Below are positions 34,405-43,754 of a stretch of 64,000 nucleotides of DNA, piece by piece. Position numbers and translations under genes: made by a program. This DNA comes from Mariniblastus sp. Its GTDB lineage: Bacteria > Planctomycetota > Planctomycetia > Pirellulales > Pirellulaceae. Below the pieces are notes generated by a model. That model saw only the letters and a list, made by a program, of their open reading frames with translations. It had not been told where the DNA came from and searched no databases. The first letter of the stretch is position 1; each line of letters starts with the position of its first letter. Where the stretch lies: positions 79,078 to 143,077 of the forward strand of contig JAKVBF010000012.1 in the NCBI GenBank assembly GCA_022447555.1. Direction: 5' to 3'.

Positions 34405-36014
34405 TCTTTTTCAGTGGCTTTGACACGGAAGCCTGCTTTTTCAAAACTGTTCATTGTATCGGAACGGATGATCATCTCGAACAACCGCCGCATCAACTCA
34501 GGATTTTTTGTTGACTTTGAAATGGCCCATGGCTGAACCGCTTGGGAAGCCCGAGAGTGATGGAGTGGAATGATTTTGATATTTTTCGTTAAATGTGGAT
34601 CGGCCATCACATTGGATCGATAGACAAAGGCAACGTCCAATCCGCCGGCCGTCAACTGACTGACCAACGTCGGACCGGCGTCGACGGTGACAGCAGACTG
34701 TTCTTGGATTTTTTCATAAAGGGCTTGGTAAGGCGTGGAAGAAAGAAGTTGTTGAGTCAACCAACCCAAGGCAGATTGATCGGGATCGCACAAACCAATT
34801 CGCAGGTTGGCATTCAATAGGTCTTTGGGTGACCTGATTTGGCTTGCCTGCGTCTCCTCGATGGCCATGACGATATCGTTACTGCTAACCGAAATAGGGG
34901 CCTGAAAATATTCCTGTACCTGCTTCATGAAATGTGTATCGCAGGCAAAGAACGCATCGGGGAAAAGTTCGGGGTCATTGATTGAATGAATGGATGCCAC
35001 CAGCTTGCCGCACCCTTCCCAACGCGAGTAGATATTGACTCCGTGGCGTTCTCCAAAATGCCGAACGCGTTCTTCTAAAACAGGAGTGAACATCGAGCCC
35101 ATAAACAGATGTACTTCAGGTACCTCTTCCCAGTGATCCCCGGGGTGAGTCACAAATCCGAAACGGTGAAACGCGGGGCCCCCGGTGTCGGGTGCCGACA
35201 TGAATCGAGCGAATTGGATGGCCAGTGTTGGGTGTGAAGAAGTGGCGAGCACGGCCAGGCCAACACGGCCGGCAATTTGGTCTTGGGGGTCGACGTAGGC
35301 CGCAATCTCTAAAACAGGCTGGTCGCTTCCCTGATTTAACTGATTGACGGTCGTGTCCCATACGATTGCTGCATCCAGGCTACCTGTGATGAGAGCCTGA
35401 GCGAGTGTCATGACATTCTCTGAATCCGTTTTTCGATTGACTTCCAGAGGGATCAGCAATTGGTCGCGTTTGGCGATGGCTCTTGCCATCTTCCCGATGG
35501 CGGCCCGTTCGGATGTTAATCCGTATGAAATTTCAGTTCGGCTTACCAGATCGCTAAGACTCTGGATGTCCCAATCGCTTCCTGCAGCGACTGCGATGAC
35601 CGGTTTTTGTACGGCCAATGGAAAAACTTCGCGGAACATGCCGTCATTCTGCCCCTTTTCCAACAGCAAATCATCCGCCAGGATACAAAGGTCGGCGCCG
35701 CGTTGAACGCCCGATTGGAATTCGGTCGCGATCTGTCCCGCTAATTCACCCGATCCACCTGTTCGAACAATTTCTAAATGGGTTCCCATTAATGCATTGA
35801 ATTCGTTAACCAGCTGTTCCACAGGCCGCGCGACGCCGGCCGCACAATAAACATTGATCTGGACGTTATCGGCAGTGGTGCGCCGCGCGTCGGGTCTCAA
35901 CCGGAGAGAAAAGGTTAACAGCAGGAACACGACCACGATGGATGCGAGGCCCAACAATAAAGCGACCGAGGCGCGACCATTCCGGTTGTTTTGGGTTGTC
36001 CGACTGAATATCAT
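34401..36014 (-). CDS. Membrane-tethered protein with two tandem molybdate-type solute-binding domains
   Basis: 537 residues. One N-terminal hydrophobic segment (ASVALLLGLASIVVVFLLLT) acts as an anchor or signal. Domain 1 (about 45-285) begins INVYCAAGVARPVEQLVNEF and has GGSGELAGQI and LAQALITGSLDAAIVWDT, which is the ModA/WtpA pattern. Domain 2 (about 300-530) repeats the fold with FTPVLEERVRHFGERHGV, DAFFACDTHFM, LRIGLCDPDQSALGWL and VSQLTAGGLDVAFVYRSN. Most ABC importers have one such domain, so the doubling is unusual. The ligand is presumably an oxyanion such as molybdate or tungstate. It overlaps the upstream ATPase gene by ATGA and the permease gene downstream by TTGA. Confidence 0.85.
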   Translation of the reverse strand: MIFSRTTQNNRNGRASVALLLGLASIVVVFLLLTFSLRLRPDARRTTADNVQINVYCAAGVARPVEQLVNEFNALMGTHLEIVRTGGSGELAGQIATEFQSGVQRGADLCILADDLLLEKGQNDGMFREVFPLAVQKPVIAVAAGSDWDIQSLSDLVSRTEISYGLTSERAAIGKMARAIAKRDQLLIPLEVNRKTDSENVMTLAQALITGSLDAAIVWDTTVNQLNQGSDQPVLEIAAYVDPQDQIAGRVGLAVLATSSHPTLAIQFARFMSAPDTGGPAFHRFGFVTHPGDHWEEVPEVHLFMGSMFTPVLEERVRHFGERHGVNIYSRWEGCGKLVASIHSINDPELFPDAFFACDTHFMKQVQEYFQAPISVSSNDIVMAIEETQASQIRSPKDLLNANLRIGLCDPDQSALGWLTQQLLSSTPYQALYEKIQEQSAVTVDAGPTLVSQLTAGGLDVAFVYRSNVMADPHLTKNIKIIPLHHSRASQAVQPWAISKSTKNPELMRRLFEMIIRSDTMNSFEKAGFRVKATEKD

Positions 36015-36676
36015 GATCGCCTTACCGCTTCAACTAAGGCCCCGTTTTTCAAGGTGTAGCAGCGGTCTGCATGAGCCTCCACAGAGGCATCATGCGAGGC
36101 GACCAGGACCGCGCCTCCGGAGTCAGAAAACTCGCGCAACACCTGAAAAACGAGATCACTATTTTTACGATCGAGGTTGCCAGTGGGTTCGTCCGCAATG
36201 AGCAATTCCGGCTGGTGTACAAGGGCTCTTGCTAAGGCAGCGCGTTGCCGTTGCCCTTGGCTGAGGGCTTCAGGTTTATGATCGGACCAGTCGGCTAATC
36301 CCACGCGATCCAACCATTCATCGGCGGATTGTGTGGAGCTGTTGGTGGGTAGCATGAGATTATCACGAAGCGTTAAGTAGGGAATCAACTGCAGTGTTTG
36401 AAACAGGTAGCCAATGTCACGAGCGCGAATTCTTGCCCTCTCTTGCGCTGCTACTTCGTATACGGAGACGCCTCGAATCTGGACGATCCCCTCTGATGGC
36501 TGCAGCATGGTTCCACTATTCAAGAGAAGCGTTGTTTTACCCACTCCACTTTCGCCTAATATTCCGACCATCTGCCCTGGCTCCATTGCCAGATCGAGAT
36601 GGTTCAAGACGGATCGCTTGCCTCGCGGGCTATGGAACTGGTGGGAAAGGTTCGAGATGTCTAATAGGTTGTTCAA
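36011..36676 (-). CDS. LolD/MacB-type ABC transporter ATPase
   Basis: About 221 residues if translation starts at the TTG at 36676, five bases after the preceding gene's stop. The frame itself is open to 36790, inside that gene. The protein has Walker A GESGVGKTT, Q-loop LFQTLQLIPYLTL, signature LSQGQRQRAALARALVH, Walker B LLIADEPTGNLD and H-loop VASHDASVEAHAD. The QTLQLIPYLT and DEPTGNLDRKNS features place it in the MacB/LolD group, which works with FtsX-like permeases such as the one encoded just upstream. Its own stop overlaps the start of the tandem binding protein. Confidence 0.85.
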   Translation of the reverse strand: MNNLLDISNLSHQFHSPRGKRSVLNHLDLAMEPGQMVGILGESGVGKTTLLLNSGTMLQPSEGIVQIRGVSVYEVAAQERARIRARDIGYLFQTLQLIPYLTLRDNLMLPTNSSTQSADEWLDRVGLADWSDHKPEALSQGQRQRAALARALVHQPELLIADEPTGNLDRKNSDLVFQVLREFSDSGGAVLVASHDASVEAHADRCYTLKNGALVEAVRRS

Positions 36677-36681
36677 AGGGC

Positions 36682-37860
36682 TTAGCTTTCTTTGCCAATG
36701 GAGTCCGCTGGTAAACGGGTGGCCGCAATCAGTGCTGGCAGGCAAGCCGCCAGACCGGCCAAGACAATGGAAACCAATAGAATGATCCAAGGTTGTGACC
36801 AGTCAATCGTGAACCGCTTTCCCGTTGCCTCGAACGAGTTCAGACAGTAACTATGGGCTAACCAAGAACCGATTGCACCTCCTAAGAGGCCTCCTAGTAA
36901 TGTCAGTAAAACGGAACGGCCGACCAAAAGAGTCAAAAGCTGAGTGGACCCATATCCGATTGCCTGAAAAACGCCCATTTCGTTACGTCGCTGCAGAGTA
37001 TTCCAGAACGTCATGGCAAGAATGGTCAGGACGAGCATGGTCCATAGCATGTTTTGAATGACGACACTGTTGGAATGATTGAGTGAGCGAATACTAGCTC
37101 GGGCATTGGCCATTTGCTCTCGTCTTAAGAGCACGGCTTGGTCGGTAATCCGAGCCAGTTCATTAGACAAGACAGTTTCTGACTTGAGACCGGTTCGTTC
37201 GCACTCTTCTTCGGTGCATTCGATGGCTTCAATACGGCTTAGCTGGTTTATCTTGTTAAATAGTGTTTGGGCCAGAGAAAGGTCTAGCAAGACAGCACCG
37301 TCTTGCCAGGTTCCATTCGACCGATTTACGCGGGCCACCCTAAGCGATTGGTTCTGGACGACGACTTCGGCCTTGTCGTCGCGCTGAATGCCTAACGTCG
37401 CTGCCAGTTCGCTACCAAGCTGAACTTGTCCCTGAGGAATCGACCGTTGCATGGGTGACTTAGGGCGGCCGGGCATCGGTACCGATGCTGAGATGCCGAC
37501 CAGTCGGACAGGTACTGTTTTCTCGGCATAACGAACTCGAGTTTGAACTTCCAACATCGGAATCAGGTGGTTCAGAGAGGCGCGGTATTCGATCAGTTGA
37601 TCCATTACCGCTTCGCTCATCGTCTCGGAGGCAAAACCTCCGCTGCGATAATACGACAACTGATCGACCTCCGCCGGTAGAATCACTACATTGGATCCAA
37701 TGTCTCGAACGTTTCGGGTGATCTCCTTCTCAAAGCCGTCTCGGGTAACGGAATAAAACGTGACGGCTGCGATAATCACCATCACCACGACGGTGAAAAG
37801 CAGGCTGGTTTTCCAGCGATGGAGTATTTCCCGAATAACTAACGTGGTTGTTCCAATCAC
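36682..37860 (-). CDS. FtsX/MacB/LolC-like ABC permease
   Basis: 392 residues. The N-terminal helix (TSLLFTVVVMVIIAAVTFYSV) is followed by a large periplasmic domain of about 190 residues (IGSNVVILPAEVDQLSYYRSGG, then VRLVGISASVPMPGRPK). Three helices then form the C-terminal FtsX unit (LWTMLVLTILAMTFWNTLQRRNEMGVFQAIG, LLVGRSVLLTLLGGLLGGAIGSWL, IILLVSIVLAGLAACLPAL). This layout is shared by MacB and LolC/E, which move lipoproteins, peptides or antibiotics, or act as mechanotransmitters. The start is a GTG at 37860 overlapping the previous stop (GTGA). Together with the LolD-like ATPase it would form a type VII ABC machine, with the adjoining single-helix protein as possible partner. Confidence 0.87.
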   Translation of the reverse strand: MIGTTTLVIREILHRWKTSLLFTVVVMVIIAAVTFYSVTRDGFEKEITRNVRDIGSNVVILPAEVDQLSYYRSGGFASETMSEAVMDQLIEYRASLNHLIPMLEVQTRVRYAEKTVPVRLVGISASVPMPGRPKSPMQRSIPQGQVQLGSELAATLGIQRDDKAEVVVQNQSLRVARVNRSNGTWQDGAVLLDLSLAQTLFNKINQLSRIEAIECTEEECERTGLKSETVLSNELARITDQAVLLRREQMANARASIRSLNHSNSVVIQNMLWTMLVLTILAMTFWNTLQRRNEMGVFQAIGYGSTQLLTLLVGRSVLLTLLGGLLGGAIGSWLAHSYCLNSFEATGKRFTIDWSQPWIILLVSIVLAGLAACLPALIAATRLPADSIGKES

Positions 37861-39128
37861 GATGTTGGCCTGCCTGCTCCGGGAGTCAGGCGATTCCCCA
37901 AAAATACAATGAAAACCAACAGAATCAAGATCATCCCAAGCAGCAAGCCCCAGGGGATACTTCCCTGAGTTCCCTGAGTGGCGGGCGTTGCATCGGCGAC
38001 CGGCGGCAGAGGTGTTTCAGTGGACGGCGTGCCCCGCGCGCTTTGCTTTATTTCTGGAACCGCAGAGGCAGTCGGTTCTGCTGGCGTCACCAGAGGATCT
38101 AAGTGGTCGAGTTCGTGGATGACCAGCCCGCTGCCCAAGCGGGGTTGCGGCTCTTGGCCGACCGGATTTCCTAGTGAGGCACCCTTTTGAATGATCTGAG
38201 TGACTTCAGCTTGCACGAGGGTTGAATGGGGATCGAAATCAAGACTGGTTTCAGCGGCGCGCTCATTAGCCAGCGTCCATCGATGCAGGATTTGTTGACC
38301 ATACAGCCATTGTTGATCGAGATCGCATTCGCAGTTTCGGCCGCAAATGCTGGCACGCGCTACAAGCCTCTCTTCGAGCTGCTCACTGGCGGTCATGATT
38401 CCACCGAGGACCACACCCTGCCCGTAAAGGAGGACGATTTTTGGTTCGTTCATCGATTCGGCTTGGAGGCCGAGTGACCGAATCAACCATGACTCCTGTT
38501 TTCGATCCGACACCTTTAATTCATATAAGCCCGGTCCCTGATCAGGCGCTTTCTCGTAGGACCACATCTGTTTTTTGATAGAATCAATTGCTTCCTGCGC
38601 CGCGGTTCGCGCTGAAGCGTCGGCTGCTTGCCGGCCAGATTGAATCAAAAGTACTCCGCATAAAGATTCTGATAAATCATCCAGTATTTGATTTCTTAAC
38701 GGTGATTCAACGATCCCAGAGAGCGTCTCGGATAGTTCATCCACGGGTATCTGCAGGGCGATTTGATCGCCCGTTGAACTTGTAAGGGAGGCGGCAAAAG
38801 GCGGCTTCTCTCTTCCTTGGGGGTTAGTCGCGTGAATCACACTTGCTTCGGGCCCCCCTTCGTCCACCCACAAGTAGTGGATATTTGTCCGATCCAGCGC
38901 CCGCTTAACCTGTGCATTCCATTGTTCAAACTGGGCGGCTGTAGCCGAATTGGGTTTGATGATTTGAAGGCGCCATGGATCACGATGAATATTCACAAAC
39001 GCCACATCTCGAACGCTATATTTACAGGGTAGTGGATTCGAGGGATAGAATCCTACCCCGGTAAACAGGGTGATCAGCATCAGTATTATTTTGGTTACGT
39101 TCATTCCACAGTCATCGCCATCGAACAC
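37857..39128 (-). CDS. Unknown membrane-anchored protein with CxxxCxC motif
   Basis: 423 residues, family not recognised. It has a signal-like segment near the N-terminus (VTKIILMLITLFTGVGFY), a large exported domain (FVNIHRDPWRLQIIKPN, YGQGVVLGGIMTASEQLEERL), a cysteine motif CGRNCEC at about residue 270, a Pro/Thr/Ala-rich linker and a C-terminal membrane helix (WGLLLGMILILLVFIVFLG). The exported part could contact the FtsX-like permease encoded next, whose start overlaps its stop. The frame starts with GTG immediately after the PQQ gene's TAG (TAGTG). The ATG at 39104 is a possible alternative. Confidence 0.65.
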   Translation of the reverse strand: MFDGDDCGMNVTKIILMLITLFTGVGFYPSNPLPCKYSVRDVAFVNIHRDPWRLQIIKPNSATAAQFEQWNAQVKRALDRTNIHYLWVDEGGPEASVIHATNPQGREKPPFAASLTSSTGDQIALQIPVDELSETLSGIVESPLRNQILDDLSESLCGVLLIQSGRQAADASARTAAQEAIDSIKKQMWSYEKAPDQGPGLYELKVSDRKQESWLIRSLGLQAESMNEPKIVLLYGQGVVLGGIMTASEQLEERLVARASICGRNCECDLDQQWLYGQQILHRWTLANERAAETSLDFDPHSTLVQAEVTQIIQKGASLGNPVGQEPQPRLGSGLVIHELDHLDPLVTPAEPTASAVPEIKQSARGTPSTETPLPPVADATPATQGTQGSIPWGLLLGMILILLVFIVFLGNRLTPGAGRPTS

Positions 39129-42100
39129 TATTTTTCGGGCAAGTCCTCACTCACGGTGCGAGGCAGAAAACCCATCGATGTTTCGAGCCAGCTACCGCAA
39201 GAACACCCGCCCCCACCTTCTGCCGCGAGGAGCATCCCTTGGGCTGGCACGACACTAATCCAGCAATCGGTCCGTATCCGATCAAAACGATGAACCTTTT
39301 CGTTGCGAACATCCCACCAGGTCGTTTCTCCAAGTCGAGAAAACATTCCCTGGGTACTCAAGGAATAGCTGGAACATCCATGACCGGAGGGGAATCCACG
39401 TGTCACGGTTTCACCGGTTGCTAGGTTCAAAACCTCGGGCCGCAAGTAAACCAACTCGCCTTGGATGGCGGGACGTGATATATGTTTCCCATGGTGATTG
39501 GTTTCCCAGTCAACTGTGCGAACCCAATTCCGCTGTCCGCTGATCGGATCGAATGAACGAACGGAAAATTGGCTGAGGGTAGCTTCAGAGGCTGCTATGA
39601 TTAACGATCGCTGATCGGGTTGACCTCCGCCCGCCAGATAAAGGCTTGCAATATGCCCAACGAAGGGCTTCAGTTGCTGGGCCCATTGTTTTTGGCCGGT
39701 TGCTACATCCAAGCATACCAATTCATGCGACTGTCCAGCTTCTATGGAGATACGCCGCGTGGCGGCGTTTTGGTTCGCTTGTGTCATGTCTTGAATGAAA
39801 TAAATGCGATCATCCATAATCGTGATGGTTGGGTGCAGCACTAACCCTTCGTATTGCCAGATTGCTTTGCCTGTTTCGGAAGCAATGGCAAACAACAAGT
39901 CCCCGGCTACAACGTGTGTATCAGGTCCCCCGGTCGAGTCAAACCAATTTTTAGAACCCCACCAGTCCATGTAGGCGGCTGAGCGGTCGACTGCGGTTCC
40001 AACCAACAAATTATCATGGCGGGCAATATAACCCCATGATCTTTTTGCCTTTTTCGAAGCCGCAAGCGGCAACGAAAATTGTTTTAAAATTTTTCCGTTT
40101 CGTCCATCCATTTTCCACGCCTGATTCTCAGCTGCGACATAGACCGCTTCTTCGTCAGCGCACCAATTAGAACAATCGTGGGGAACGTTCCAGCGCATGA
40201 CGGTGGGCGATTCTACGCTCCAAAGAATGCTGCCGCTGAAACTATCCAAAGCGATCATCCGCTGCTGGCCTTGCAAGAACAATCGCCCTCCGACGGCCAG
40301 CGGCGATGGTTTCCGGTTTTGTCGATCGGTTTGATAACGTGGCCCCGGTCGGCCAATCCATTGAGTTGCCAAATCTTGGCGGGTTGATGCGTCTGATAGG
40401 GTTTCGCCGCCAAATGCGCTGTTATCGGACTGGCCGTACATGTGGCTCCAGTCGCCGGATCCACTCAATGGTTGGCGCTTCCAAGCAACTTGATTGCCGT
40501 CGTGGAGGATCCCACCTGATGGACGAACCAAACGACGAATGTCAGGCGTGTTTTCTTCGGCCATCACAACTGTGGCGAATGCGGCAGGCAATTGCTTCAA
40601 GGGCAAGGCCATGGCGGAGAGCTGTTTGCCATAAAACAATTGCTGAGAGCGACTCGTGATTTTAGCCTGCCATTGTTTGCGAACTTGGTCCGTTTCCGAA
40701 TCATTCGCGGTTATTAAAACAACATTGAATTGGCTACCGGCAGCGAGCTCCATCGCGCGTTCGGCCATCGATGCCCCGACAACGATTGCGAGACCTCGAG
40801 GGTTTGCCGCTAGAGAATTGATCGCGGCGACTTGCGAATCTGGTTTCCCGTGACTCCCTCTTAGCCAGTCGAAATGCGTATCCAAGGAAAAGCTAAGGGT
40901 CGTCCGAGCGTCGACGGAGTCACTGTCTTTTAGTTGATACTGTATTTCTCGTCGATAGGGTAAATCAGAGACCACGATACGATGCCTAGTGGAGACCCCT
41001 TTAGGCCCGGTGATGCGCCGCACGAAATCATCACCGATGATCTCGACGATTGTTGGGCATTCCGTGACAGTGCCGTATTGAATTTCGACACTTCCTGCCC
41101 GGATGTAATTAGCAACTGGACCCCATGTTACAAATTGAGAGTCAGATTTTTTTTCCGGCGCCGGTGGCGCTGGAAATTCAGATGCGCTTGCGGCGAACAT
41201 TCGTTGAACGCTAGGGCCATCCAACGCGGTAGAGTAGATTCTCAACTCTTGAAGGGCACCTTCCAATGGATAGGACTCGTTGACATCTTTGTATGCGCCG
41301 ATGGTGAATAAGCATTTGGCAGAATAGCTAATTGGACCCTGCTCGGCCTGCGTGCTGGCTACCAAAGATCCATTGACATACAAACGTGTCTCGCGACCAT
41401 TATAAGTGCCGACTAGGTGATTCCATGATTGCAATTGAAAAGGGTTTGGGCTTGTCAGGTAGGTGAGTCCACTTTGAGAGCCGGCCATCGCAAAACAAAA
41501 CTTGTCATCCCTAAATCCGAGCAACCAACCATGTTCGGTGGAGCCATCATCTTGAATACACCCGGCGACACCACCCCATTTCAAAGGCTTATCCACTCGA
41601 ACCCAAGCCTCGACGGAAATCGACTCATTTGGGAGTGATTGAGAGACCTCCGATGCCAGTGGGAAATAGCCGCCTTGCAGCTCAATGCCCTCAACTTCAT
41701 CGGATTCGCCGATCTGGATTGCGACTCCGTCGCCCGATAGAGTTGCATCGGCGGACCCTTCCTGATCCTTTATTGTCATCCCGCTCAATTGGGTTGTCGT
41801 CACGGGCAGGCCCGAGATTGTGGACATCCCAGATCGGTGGAAGACCCAACGGTGTAGGAGGTTTTTTTGACGAACCGGGCTCACCGGAGGTGATTGCCAC
41901 GTCTTATTTTTAGGGCTTGGCTGGGGCTGCCAAGGCGAATCGGCTGTGTCGGAGAATGCATAAACATTCCCCTCGTCGGTTGATACCACTAAGTGGTTTC
42001 CAGCGACGGCCAGCCCAAATCCACGCCCTTCAATGGCGGCCGACCAGATCACTTCCCCCGAATCGGCATCGACGGTGGTGACATGGTCACGCCCTCCAAC

Positions 42101-43183
42101 AATTAATTGGTTGCCCGATCGAATCAGCTCTAAAGGTTCGTCGACGTTGCGTTGCCATTGCAGCTCGTTACCAGATCGCTTGGCGGCCAAAAGTTTTTCA
42201 CCGTCGATCACGAAGAAATGGTCGGGGTCCACAACGAGGGAGCGACCTCGGGGAAACGAAGCGACACGTTCTTTGCCTTCAAACACGCCAATCTGTCCGT
42301 TGCGGGCCGCACCACCCCCTTCCGTTCGAACGACTTCCCCAGCGGGCGTCAAAACGATTGTGACGCCGCCACCACCTGGCAGGCTGCCCAAATTCTTTCC
42401 ACTGGTGCGATCAAAAACCAAGGGAGCAATGCGACCTTGAGGCACGATCAACCGATTTTCGGCAACCAATAGGGAACCTTCTAGTGTGGCGTTTTGGTGC
42501 TGGGTTAGGAATGTCGGAAGATCGGATTCGAGTTTTCCCGTTCTGGCATCAACCGCGCAGATGTAGGACTCACGCCAGGGCATAAAGGATGCCGCAAAAT
42601 ACGCAAGACCATCTCGAAGGGTCACGCCTGTTCGAACAGGGTAACAGCTAATGAGCCGATCGTTATTGATGATTTTTCTTGGTTCTGCATGTTGTGCTGC
42701 GCTGGGGCTAAATTTCCATTCCAGCGTGCCGCTGGCTTTGTCCAAGCAATAGGCAAAGCCATCGTCGCACCCAAAATAGACGCGGTTGTCAGTGACGGTC
42801 GGTGAAAGCCGGATCGGGCCATCGGCGATAAATGTCCAGCGAGACTCGCCCGTCACCAAGTCCAACGCGATTAACGAATCTTGGCTGGAAGATCCGAAAA
42901 ATAACATTTCGCCGTCGCTGACCGGATGAAAGCAAGCGTCGTAACCTCGCATTGCAGGCAAATCGCGAATCAGATTGTAGGCATCCCAGCGAGCGGGTCC
43001 ATCCCAAGCTGGATCGGGAGGCAAGGGTGACCTCCAAATCCAGGCCAATTCCATTTTGGCGCAGTCGAGCGATGCCCTTGAGTTTCCCGACCGCGCGTTG
43101 TCACCGCGAAAGGTGGGCCAAGATTGTGCGGTGCAATCGACTAATAAAAATCCGCAAATCAGAACGGCTAAGCCATGTTTCAT
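39128..43183 (-). CDS. Giant exported PQQ-propeller/LamG/Rossmann-like/PQQ-propeller protein
   Basis: 1351 residues from the ATG at 43183, which starts a clean signal peptide (KHGLAVLICGFLLVDCTAQ); the frame is open 30 codons further without support. The mature protein begins WPTFRGDNARSG. A BamB-like PQQ propeller with blades such as LDKASGTLEWKF spans about 20-430. A LamG/concanavalin-like domain (HGWLLGFRDDKFCFAM, LFTIGAYKD) spans about 500-660. A fibronectin-like stretch and a Rossmann-like segment (GLAIVVGASMAERAMELAAG) at about 780-890 resemble a degenerate methyltransferase. A second propeller, introduced by SGDWSHMYGQSDNSAF, fills the rest. It heads the co-translated transporter operon. 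Whether it binds PQQ or acts as a scaffold is unknown. Confidence 0.85.
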   Translation of the reverse strand: MKHGLAVLICGFLLVDCTAQSWPTFRGDNARSGNSRASLDCAKMELAWIWRSPLPPDPAWDGPARWDAYNLIRDLPAMRGYDACFHPVSDGEMLFFGSSSQDSLIALDLVTGESRWTFIADGPIRLSPTVTDNRVYFGCDDGFAYCLDKASGTLEWKFSPSAAQHAEPRKIINNDRLISCYPVRTGVTLRDGLAYFAASFMPWRESYICAVDARTGKLESDLPTFLTQHQNATLEGSLLVAENRLIVPQGRIAPLVFDRTSGKNLGSLPGGGGVTIVLTPAGEVVRTEGGGAARNGQIGVFEGKERVASFPRGRSLVVDPDHFFVIDGEKLLAAKRSGNELQWQRNVDEPLELIRSGNQLIVGGRDHVTTVDADSGEVIWSAAIEGRGFGLAVAGNHLVVSTDEGNVYAFSDTADSPWQPQPSPKNKTWQSPPVSPVRQKNLLHRWVFHRSGMSTISGLPVTTTQLSGMTIKDQEGSADATLSGDGVAIQIGESDEVEGIELQGGYFPLASEVSQSLPNESISVEAWVRVDKPLKWGGVAGCIQDDGSTEHGWLLGFRDDKFCFAMAGSQSGLTYLTSPNPFQLQSWNHLVGTYNGRETRLYVNGSLVASTQAEQGPISYSAKCLFTIGAYKDVNESYPLEGALQELRIYSTALDGPSVQRMFAASASEFPAPPAPEKKSDSQFVTWGPVANYIRAGSVEIQYGTVTECPTIVEIIGDDFVRRITGPKGVSTRHRIVVSDLPYRREIQYQLKDSDSVDARTTLSFSLDTHFDWLRGSHGKPDSQVAAINSLAANPRGLAIVVGASMAERAMELAAGSQFNVVLITANDSETDQVRKQWQAKITSRSQQLFYGKQLSAMALPLKQLPAAFATVVMAEENTPDIRRLVRPSGGILHDGNQVAWKRQPLSGSGDWSHMYGQSDNSAFGGETLSDASTRQDLATQWIGRPGPRYQTDRQNRKPSPLAVGGRLFLQGQQRMIALDSFSGSILWSVESPTVMRWNVPHDCSNWCADEEAVYVAAENQAWKMDGRNGKILKQFSLPLAASKKAKRSWGYIARHDNLLVGTAVDRSAAYMDWWGSKNWFDSTGGPDTHVVAGDLLFAIASETGKAIWQYEGLVLHPTITIMDDRIYFIQDMTQANQNAATRRISIEAGQSHELVCLDVATGQKQWAQQLKPFVGHIASLYLAGGGQPDQRSLIIAASEATLSQFSVRSFDPISGQRNWVRTVDWETNHHGKHISRPAIQGELVYLRPEVLNLATGETVTRGFPSGHGCSSYSLSTQGMFSRLGETTWWDVRNEKVHRFDRIRTDCWISVVPAQGMLLAAEGGGGCSCGSWLETSMGFLPRTVSEDLPEK

Positions 43184-43754
43184 CTGGACAATTCCCAACA
43201 ACCAGTCGTATGTCGCTTTCCATCTTGAACGAATTTGATCTAAAAGCCAATCATCGACTGTCGGTTGGCGCAAATTTTTCTGAGAACGTTTAGGCGTTGC
43301 ATCTTGCGATTTCCTTTAACGTGGGCAGCAGATGAGCTGTTGGGATACAATCCCATCACTCTCGTCCGGGGAGTTGTCTCGCGAACGCGGTCAGCCTGAC
43401 TAGGGAGTTCAAGTTGTTGCAGAAAAATACAGGGATCCCAACCTCATCCGCCCAAGGTTTCGGCCATCTTTTGGCTGCCCTGGCGTATAGACAGTGGAGT
43501 TGATGGGCAGGGGCACTTGGCTCGCGTTTGTTTTTTATAAACTTTGGAGACGTCATAATCTGGGAGCTTTACCAACAAGTTCGTCATCACATAGCAAGCA
43601 ATACGGCGGGTCGCGCAAGCGCTGTACAGAACAAGCTGGTCGTCGGACCGACCGACTGGAGGAGAAAATTGAAGCGATTGCCTTGGCCTGGCAAGCTTTA
43701 TGGGAGATTGTCAGTGAAATTACAAATTTCACAGAAGGCCATTTGTGAACCAAA
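43184..43754. other. Gap between the PQQ operon and the small zinc-ribbon gene
   Basis: 571 bp that must hold the promoter of the minus-strand operon near 43183-43350. Several short frames on both strands do not look like proteins. No repeat, terminator or RNA element is evident. Confidence 0.4.
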
